DNA of 25,949 bases from Euprymna scolopes (Eukaryota; Mollusca; Cephalopoda; Sepiida; Sepiolidae), in the NCBI GenBank assembly GCA_024364805.1, contig CM044497.1:133792828-133818776 (forward strand), given 5' to 3'. Each line of letters starts with the position of its first letter. Position 1 is the stretch's first letter. Made by a program: the position numbers and the translations under genes. Of this stretch, positions 19,236 to 25,949 are shown piece by piece. The notes below the pieces were generated by a model. The model had not been told where the DNA came from and did no database searches. It was given only the letters and a program-made list of their open reading frames with translations.

Positions 19236-19606
19236 CTGTTTCTGAATTTATGAGATAAGGTTTGGTAATTTGTATTATTTGGATTATTCAAACTAATGTT
19301 CTAATCTTGAGTGTCATTTTCACAACGGTTCGATAGATGTAACCTCTGACCTTTTTCAGGTGGATCTTGTCAAACTTGGAAGTCTTTCTCTCGAACTCTG
19401 GAATTTGCACAGAATTTCGAACACAACCCTTTATTTAATCCATGGAAGTAGCATGTTGTCGTTCCATCAGCCATGACTAGGTAGAAGTACTAAGTGATTT
19501 ACAGTTGTATTTTGAGTGTTGCCCGCACTGAGAATTGAACCTTTAATCTCAAGAATGTATGTTACCACTGAATTTTACTAAGTATTTTATCCACTATGCC
19601 CGGGCC
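19236..19606 (-). mobile_element. Arm-flanked tRNA-core element, copy 8 (one arm, full tRNA-like head)
   Basis: It begins at the outer end CTGTTTCTGAATTTATGAG and AAGG, and the reversed core carries AGAATTGAACC at 19531-19541 (box B) and TTATCCACTATGCCC (box A side). It ends directly beyond the tRNA-like head, with no second arm. In its own sense direction it is therefore head, body, one arm: the plan of an ordinary tRNA-derived SINE. Confidence 0.8.
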
Positions 19607-20099
19607 CTTTTATGTGACAAGACAAATATATTATATTAATTTGTATAAAAAATATATAAATACAAATTGGTCTTTATTATAGAGTAGAGGATTTTAAAAA
19701 AGGACAAAAGAAAAAGAATTAAGAGCATTATTAATTGAAACAAGAAAAGAATTATGAGGGAAATGAAAAAATATCCATTGTTTATGGACATCTTTCCAAT
19801 ATTAACCGTTTCATTTCAGTTTGGAATGAGAATGTCTTAAATTAGGCTTTTATTCAGAACAATGATTGACAGCATACACAAAATCAATAAATCGAATTGC
19901 ATAATCAATTTTTACATTGTTTTTAATTGACCCCCATCTCCTCCACTGCACATGGCGAGTATAGAAGTATTGATTAACGATCTGCGGCTAGCTTTTCTCT
20001 TTACGTTATTATGAATTTTTAACATTGAAAACTTATTTCAAGATATTTTTTTTGTCTTCGTTTTTATTACAATTTTCTTATTTTGTTTTCACTAGGGAT
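19607..20099. other. No recognisable gene
   Basis: AT-rich sequence without supported features. Confidence 0.5.
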
Positions 20100-20470
20100 G
20101 GAGTATCCTACCAGATGTCACACATTCATCCGCTATTTCAGACACTCCAACAGAGAGATCTTTTTCAGATTCTAACCGTCCATTTAAGTGCAATTGTTTG
20201 TATCTCTCTTGCATTCGCCAGGTAGTTTGTGAAATTCTTTTTCATAAGTCCAGTTGCTCTTATAATTATGGAGATCTTCCAAAGATTCCAGTTTCTTTTT
20301 ATATCATAGATAAGATCTTGATATTTCGTTATCTGCTCCTCAACTCTATTTAACCCAGCATCATTGGGGACACTAATTTCTACTAGAGCTGCTTCTTCCT
20401 TCTGCTTGTCTGATATCACTTTAATAGTTTCGTTTTCTAAGTACGTAGTTGTAAGAATTACATAGACATC
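20100..20470 (-). pseudogene. C-terminal tail of a LINE reverse-transcriptase protein
   Basis: A minus-strand frame at 20165-20419 reads EEAALVEISVPND, then EQITKYQDLIYDIKRNWN and ATGLMKKNFTNYLAN. This pattern, an acidic 'isVPnD' strand followed by 'KYqDL...ikr.W' and a 'viGATG.mkKn' block, is what I know from the C terminus of many invertebrate non-LTR retrotransposon proteins. Family usage expects roughly 'VPIVIGATG' where this copy has SIIIRATG, so a few residues are lost there. The frame stops at VRI, and the next codons KRSL look like the usual continuation, so that stop is probably secondary. Neither the reverse-transcriptase domain nor a poly(A) tail is present. I am fairly sure of LINE origin but not of the clade. 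Confidence 0.7.
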
Positions 20471-21451
20471 GTGGATGGTGTATAACTTATTTCCGACTGT
20501 TCTAACAATATAAGGATGTTATGCATAAAACTGTTTTTTTTTGTTGTTGTTGATGTTATTGCTTGCACAGATAATATTACTAAACAAGTGGTTGCATATA
20601 TATATCGTGGAGCTGTATATAAGCAAAGAATACCACAAATTGAAAGATGAGACTCTTGCAGTATTCAGACCTGTGCCTTGAAGAGATACCAGCTTACATG
20701 GGCATTGTCTTGAACCACTTAACTAACAAGTTATACATCAAGAGAAACCTGAACTGAGATTAAGTTTCAAATCCTGTATGAGTCTAATTTTTCATTTTGT
20801 GATATTCTTGGCTTATATCCAACCCCATGGATTAAATAACGGCGTGTTTTAGTAATCTTCACATTATGTAAGATTCTGTTAGTCAAGAAAGTATTCGCAC
20901 ATGAATGTCCATATCTTTGTTGGATGCTTCTTGAAAAAAATATGACTAAAACAATGAAGATGAAGAAAGGGGTATTTGGAATCACGATATTTTTACACTC
21001 ACAGTAGCTTAGAAGATTCAGGCTTAGAAATTAAAGTTATCTAGGGTTAATTCGTCTTTACCTCTTCATTTGCTCAACCCGCAGGAAAATGTGATAAGAT
21101 TGAAAGGTAGGAATTGAAAATCCAGTGCATTAAAGGAAGATCACTTTGTGCTGTTTCATCTGCAGTCCTCAGTAAGAGCGCCGTAGGTGGTTAGCAATAA
21201 AGTAACCCTGTTTCAAAGCATGGGAAGGTAAAGCCTAGGAAGGTGGGCTTCCTAGAACTGTACAAAACCATACCTCAGCCCAACGAAAAGAAATCCACCT
21301 TGCATCAAAATGGCCCAGACTCTTTAACTGTTGAGAATGTCTTCAACAGCTTTTTGTGGCAATTATCAGCATTGGTGATCAAATCTAATCTTCTTAGAAC
21401 TTCTAAGAAATCATCCTAGTAGTTTCAATAAAAATACACAAGGCAAATGTA
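20471..21451. other. No recognisable gene
   Basis: The 72-codon minus-strand frame at 20767-20985 is unsupported. The part from about 21200 to the LINE below could be unrecognised 5' sequence of that LINE, but I could not align it to a reverse transcriptase. Confidence 0.4.
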
Positions 21452-22453
21452 GCCTTTACTTTACTAGGGTGAGACTCAGAGATCAATCCTTGAACCTTTA
21501 TTATTCCTTATGTTCATAAATGACCTTTCTGACAAAATTATCTCCAAGATGGGTATATTTGCTGTTGACACTAAACTCTATAACAGACACGAGGGGAAAA
21601 TGAATGAACACATATCTAAGGCAATGGCTTACACCTTAAAGGAAGACCTCAAGTCTGTAGTGGAATAGGGACATAAATGGATGCTAACATTCAATGTTGC
21701 CAAGTGTAAGCTTCTTTCTTTAAATAATTACAAGAAACCTTTTCAACCACTGATAGCCATCACTAATGATACACTACCTAAACTATTCGTTCAAACTCAT
21801 CAGCTTAACGTTCACAGAGAACATGAATCGGAACAAATACATTGAGAGCATTGCCAAGGCTGCTGCAAAGGTGGGCTCTCTCTACCGTGCTAGAAAGTTA
21901 TCTATATCTGAAAGGATCCTGTATCTCTACAAGGCCATCATTCACCATACATGGAGTATCGTTGCCACAATTGGGCTGGTGTATCTGCTACTAGTCTCTC
22001 ACTCCTAAACAGGATTCAGAAAAGAGTCACCGACATAACAGGTCCTGCACTGTTGACCAAACTCCAATCTCTGTCCCATTGTCACAATGTTGCATCACTG
22101 CATCTGTTTTACAAGTATTTTAATGGAAAGTGCTCCAACGAACTCCAAGCCTTTGTACCTCTTCTAGATAGATATCCGTGACTAACCTGACAGGCAGTAA
22201 AATCTCATCCTTACACTGTAGAGATTCCTAAAAGCCTTCTATTCAAATAGTTTCTTTCCCCGAATTGTTAAACTTTGGAATTCCCTCCAAAGTCTCTGCT
22301 TCGCTGACTGTACTGACATGCAGAAGTTTAAATGTAATGTGAATAGATATCTTATTGCTCAAGTTCTCACATAGTATCCCTGCAAATTTTGCCCCAAACT
22401 CCTTACATTTAAGTGGCACTGTGCCTTCTTTGGAGTGAAAAAAAAAAAAAAAT
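21452..22453 (+). mobile_element. 5'-truncated LINE with reverse-transcriptase remnant, Jockey/CR1-like group
   Basis: Around 21468-21660 one frame reads TQRSILEPLLFLMFINDL then IFAVDTKLYN. These are the reverse-transcriptase blocks PQGS.LGPLLF..fINDl and the catalytic FADDT, here with the first Asp changed to Val, so the enzyme would be inactive. An in-frame TAG at 21666 replaces the expected Trp of 'VVEWG'. Downstream pieces in shifted frames give YIESIAKAAAKVGSLYRARK (21838-21897), MEYRCHNWAG with LLNRIQKRVTDITG (21951-22046), QSLSHCHNVASLHLFYKYF, and SFFPRIVKLWNSL near 22248, all in the family order. At least three frameshifts are needed. The coding part ends near 22374 and a short 3' UTR with GTGCCTTCTTTGGAGTG runs into 16 A at 22438-22453. 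Endonuclease and the first half of the RT are missing, the usual 5' truncation of LINEs. Confidence 0.85.
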
Positions 22454-24605
22454 AGTTAAAATTTTTTTTTTGCAGAATTGCTGACATATAACAGTCAACA
22501 TTGGAAAATACAGTGTAAGAAAGTAGTGTGAAAGTTGAAGAAAAATATCCATTGGAGAGATAACATTGATTAAAAAATTTTACAGTCGAATAATAACGAA
22601 TAGCGAAATAGAAACAATTTTCATGAGCATTACCATCTGATAGATAAGAATAAGTAAAAATCAATTAAATATAAAACTGTTGTTTGGTTTTACGGCATAT
22701 CAACCCTTTTCTGATTAGTTCACCCAAAACAGTAATGAAAACAGGCTTTATGCTCCAATTTGTTCATATCTTTGGATATTTCTTCATAGTACTTGTTTTA
22801 AAAAGTTTTTCATAATGTAGATTTATTGTCTTCAAGATTAATTTTGTGTTATGCCCAACACCGATTCTATTGAACCCATGGATGGAACGCTAACAGATAC
22901 TCCCAATCTAGATAAGAATGTGGTTAGAAATGATGGCAACTAAGGTGTGACCAGTGGCGTGTAGAGGGAAGAGTAGTGGCCCTGGACATCCAAATCTAAT
23001 CATATTCAAAATTTCTCTCTTTTTCATAATATTTGCTAATAGTACGGCTTATACTTGAATATTTGGGGTGTACAATCCATGAGTTGACTACACACTCCTA
23101 AATGAGGGCTCGCTACTGAGTGCAGTTTTAACTTCTTTTTTGGATAAAGAATACAAATCTTAAAAGAAGAAAAAATTAACTTTTAAGATTTAGCAGCAAC
23201 ATTCTTCTATGAATGAAAAATACCACTATAAACACAATAAATGATAAATATCCCTGATTTTGAATAATAATAATAATAATAATAATAAAAACAATAGTAC
23301 TCGTGAGAATTCCATGGCAGTTGAAATTTTTTAAAACACATTATAAATAAAATGAATAAGAAATAAAATAAAACAAATGCCGACGAATTTAAAACAATTT
23401 TTTTAGTAATTTTTTTTTTAACCTTTTAAAGCTAAAATAACTAATTTTAAAAATTTCTATTTTTTCAATAAAAAGTCAACACACAAATACAAAAAATAAT
23501 TTTTAATATGCATTATATCAATTCACTTGCACATTTTTTAAAAATTTTTTAAAAAGAATCTATATTAAAAAAACATAAGAAAAAAAGTACAGTCTCCTCT
23601 CAATGTGACTTTAAAAAAATATAAAATAAAATAGCACATTTCAAACCGTAATCAGACAGCCATGTGTTTTTTTGTGTGTGTGTGTTTTGAAAATTTTTGG
23701 AGAAGAAATGGTTTTAATGATTTTTAACTGATAGAGAGTTACTATGAAGGGAGGTAATTCGTTTCTCATTAATTAATGTTTGCGACGATTATATTTTTTG
23801 TGACACTGGACGTACGAACAAGTAAATTAATATTTAGATAATAATAATAGTGATGATGTGGAAGAAGTGGGTAAATGGAAGATCAACAAAATAAGCAGAA
23901 TGACAGTTGTTTTACATTTCTGACATTATTTTCAAAATTCTTGTTCGATATCAGGTGCTATCAGATCAGGCAGTCTGAAGATACCAACTTCCTAATCTAA
24001 CTAATTAGTTATTATTTTTCTACATCTCCCTTTGCAAAACTCAATTATGTTTTGTAAAGCCAAAAACTAAATAAATAAAACAAACAAGTTCCTCTACAAA
24101 ACAACCAAACCAAACACTAAAAATAAATATTAGAAGATATAACTTGAAGTGTAATTTTTTTTTAGCAAAATGACCACATCAGGCATTAAATAATCCAGAA
24201 AAGGTTTATATGTCATAAAGCAAAATAATCAAACCTTGTTTGATAAATCCTCTAAAGGCACAATATGACCAAATAATATAATAACGAAAAACCATGCGAC
24301 TCGGATGCGACACATTCACAGAGCTAAAACAAACAGAACAAATATGGATGAAAATAAAAAAGAATAGGACTTGAAATATGAGAGACTCTTTCCAGATTAA
24401 TTTCCCATGGAAAATTCATGAATAAAGTAGTGCAAAGACAATGCACGGATATTAACTTTGCAAAGGAAAAATCGTGTAAAAGTCAAGCCTACAATTCCAA
24501 ACTGTAGCGCATCCATAATTCATTTCAATAACCCAATAGATTCTATCAGTTAATTTTCTTGTTGTCACGAATCAAAACAATTCTATATACTACACACATG
24601 CAAAC
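22454..24605. other. Long AT-rich stretch without genes
   Basis: An (AAT)n run lies at about 23263-23288 and a (TG)n run near 23670-23684. The region 22860-23120 is somewhat less AT-rich and could be an unrecognised old repeat. The 101-codon minus-strand frame at 22359-22664 overlaps the LINE poly(A) and is a shadow. Confidence 0.5.
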
Positions 24606-24840
24606 ATAGCTAGCACAACGTCAGTATAATGAACACACAAAATGTAGTGACCTCCATATAGGTCAGCATGATGTCAGTATAATGACCACATGAAATGCAG
24701 TGACCTCCATATAGGTGACACGTTTTCAATATAATGATCGCACAAAATATAGTCACATGCAAATAGACCGGTATGATGTCAGTATAATAACCATGAAATA
24801 TTATAACGGCCACAGAAAATGTATCCATCTACATAAAGGT
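24606..24840 (+). repeat. Minisatellite, 53-bp unit, about four copies
   Basis: Units start at 24621, 24674, 24726 and 24779 with TCAGTATAATGA, followed by CACAAAATGTAGTGACC and TCCATATAGGTCAGC. Spacing is 53, 52 and 53 bp. The first two units are close to identical; the last is rearranged. The 72-codon minus-strand frame here is a product of the repeat. Confidence 0.85.
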
Positions 24841-25430
24841 TTACAAAAACAACGGCTAAAAACTAAGTTTGAATTCACTCAAATATTTTGAAGCTAGTTG
24901 TCCTACAGTTTTGCATTTTTTAATAAACATGTAATATTTAAGAGAAACCATGTTTTTTAACCGATCCGTTACATCAGAGAATGTTACGTGACTATAAATT
25001 TCTTAATTCATATTATAGTCTGAAGGATGGCAGTGATGAGGTTTTTGATCGGGAGCATGGTCCATTTACGTGTGAGGTTAAGGCAGAGAGTCATGCATAG
25101 CTGCAAAGAATATTATTTCCAAATTACTGACGAAATACAAAGCGAAAAGGTTGAAGATTTTCTCGTTCTTAATGCCCCTCTCTGAAATAAACAACCTTTA
25201 AAAAGCAAAAACAAATTTCACAATGCCGCGAATCAAACACGCAAGCCCCAAATCCTGTTAGTCTCATTGTAGAAATGGCATGTGGTATGCGGTATAGAAA
25301 AAATAAAATCTGAAACGGATTTAGCAGATAATCTTTTACACAAAAACAATTTGCAAAATATTGAAAGATGAACAGATAAAGAGAGTTCTCTATCGGCATT
25401 ATTTCAAAGAAGATAGATTCTTGCAATCGA
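24841..25430. other. No recognisable gene
   Basis: A patch on the minus strand near 25222-25262 has GTTTGATTCGCGG, faintly like a tRNA T-arm, but there is no matching A box. An 85-codon minus-strand frame at 25169-25426 is unsupported. Confidence 0.45.
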
Positions 25431-25949
25431 GTAAGAAAATGGAAAGAGGCGAAGAAAGGAGAGGGTGAGAGGAGTGAGTGTGTGAGAAAAGGAGAGTAAG
25501 AAAAGAAGAGAAAGAGAGAGAGCGAAATATAAGATAAGGGGGAAGTGAAGGAGAGAGAGAGAAAAAGGAAAAGGAAGAGTGAGAAAGGGAGGGAGGAAGA
25601 GAAAGAGAATGAAGGGAGATAAAAAAAGAGAGAAAAGGAGGGAGAGAAATAGAAAGAGGGAGAGAAAGAAAGAAAAGGAAGGGAGAGAGAGAGAAAGGAG
25701 GGAGAGAGGGAAAGAAAAGGAGGGAAAGAAAAGGAGGGAGATAGAGAGAGAATAAAAAGGAGGGAGGGATAGAGAAAAGGAGGGGAGAAACAGAAAAAAG
25801 AGGGGATAGAGAGAAAAAGAGAGAAAGTAGGGGAGGTAGAGAGAGAGAAAGAGGAGACAAGGAGGAAGAGAGCGAACGAGGAAGGGGAAGAAAGAGAGAA
25901 AGGGGAAGCAGTGAAAAGAGAAAAAGGAAGAAAGAAGGAGAAGGGGAGG
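25431..25949 (+). repeat. Polypurine tract over 500 bp
   Basis: Almost pure A/G on the given strand, made of irregular GGGAGAGAGAAAG and AAAAGGAGGGAGAG variants with few pyrimidines. It runs off the window end. The 153-codon minus-strand frame across it (Ser, Leu, Pro, Phe only) is compositional. Such tracts can adopt triplex (H-DNA) structure. Confidence 0.9.

Noticed and set aside
20025-20225. Plus-strand frame with a pyrimidine-rich run and AG near 20094, resembling a splice acceptor and exon
   Set aside because: The part after the AG is antisense to the LINE C-terminal tail, which explains the sequence better.
25222-25262. Possible tRNA T-arm on the minus strand (GTTTGATTCGCGG)
   Set aside because: No box A at the right distance and no acceptor-stem pairing.
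25399-25860. 153-codon minus-strand open frame, the longest in the window
   Set aside because: It is only the pyrimidine strand of a polypurine tract and encodes almost nothing but Ser, Leu, Pro and Phe.

Overview
This is a gene-poor, AT-rich stretch of a large animal genome. I found no convincing host exon, tRNA gene or intact mobile element. The make-up (many diverged short elements with tRNA-like or 5S-like promoters, long polypurine minisatellites, CA/TG and tetranucleotide microsatellites) would fit a mollusc, and several repeat textures remind me of cephalopod (octopus or squid) genomes. That placement is recall, not proof; I hold it at about 50 percent.

Layout. A polypurine minisatellite opens the window. 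It is followed by a 220-bp dispersed repeat with promoter-like boxes, a 5S-rRNA-derived SINE, a tRNA-derived SINE, a Helentron-like element, and a 150-bp tandem duplication. From 5.66 to 19.6 kb lie eight copies (five with both arms, three partial) of one roughly 450-bp family: two long inverted arms enclosing a tRNA-like Pol III core. Interspersed are three more 5S-derived copies, a head-to-tail pair of Helentron-like elements (7.09-8.64 kb), a second polypurine minisatellite (10.2 kb), a short assembly gap (12.82 kb), an inverted copy of the 220-bp dispersed repeat (15.0 kb) and a 220-bp solo LTR with a 5-bp target duplication (15.7 kb). Two decayed LINE fragments follow: an antisense C-terminal tail (20.1-20.4 kb) and a 5'-truncated reverse transcriptase ending in poly(A) (21.45-22.45 kb). 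After a bland AT-rich stretch come a 53-bp minisatellite (24.6 kb) and a polypurine tract of more than 500 bp that closes the window.

The genes do not form a pathway. What ties the window together is mobile-element biology: at least four unrelated short families carry Pol III promoter modules (5S-type or tRNA-type), one inside a foldback element and one just before a Helentron-like 3' hairpin. The two clearest candidates for undescribed elements are the arm-flanked tRNA-core family and the 5S-headed SINE family with its own shared body.
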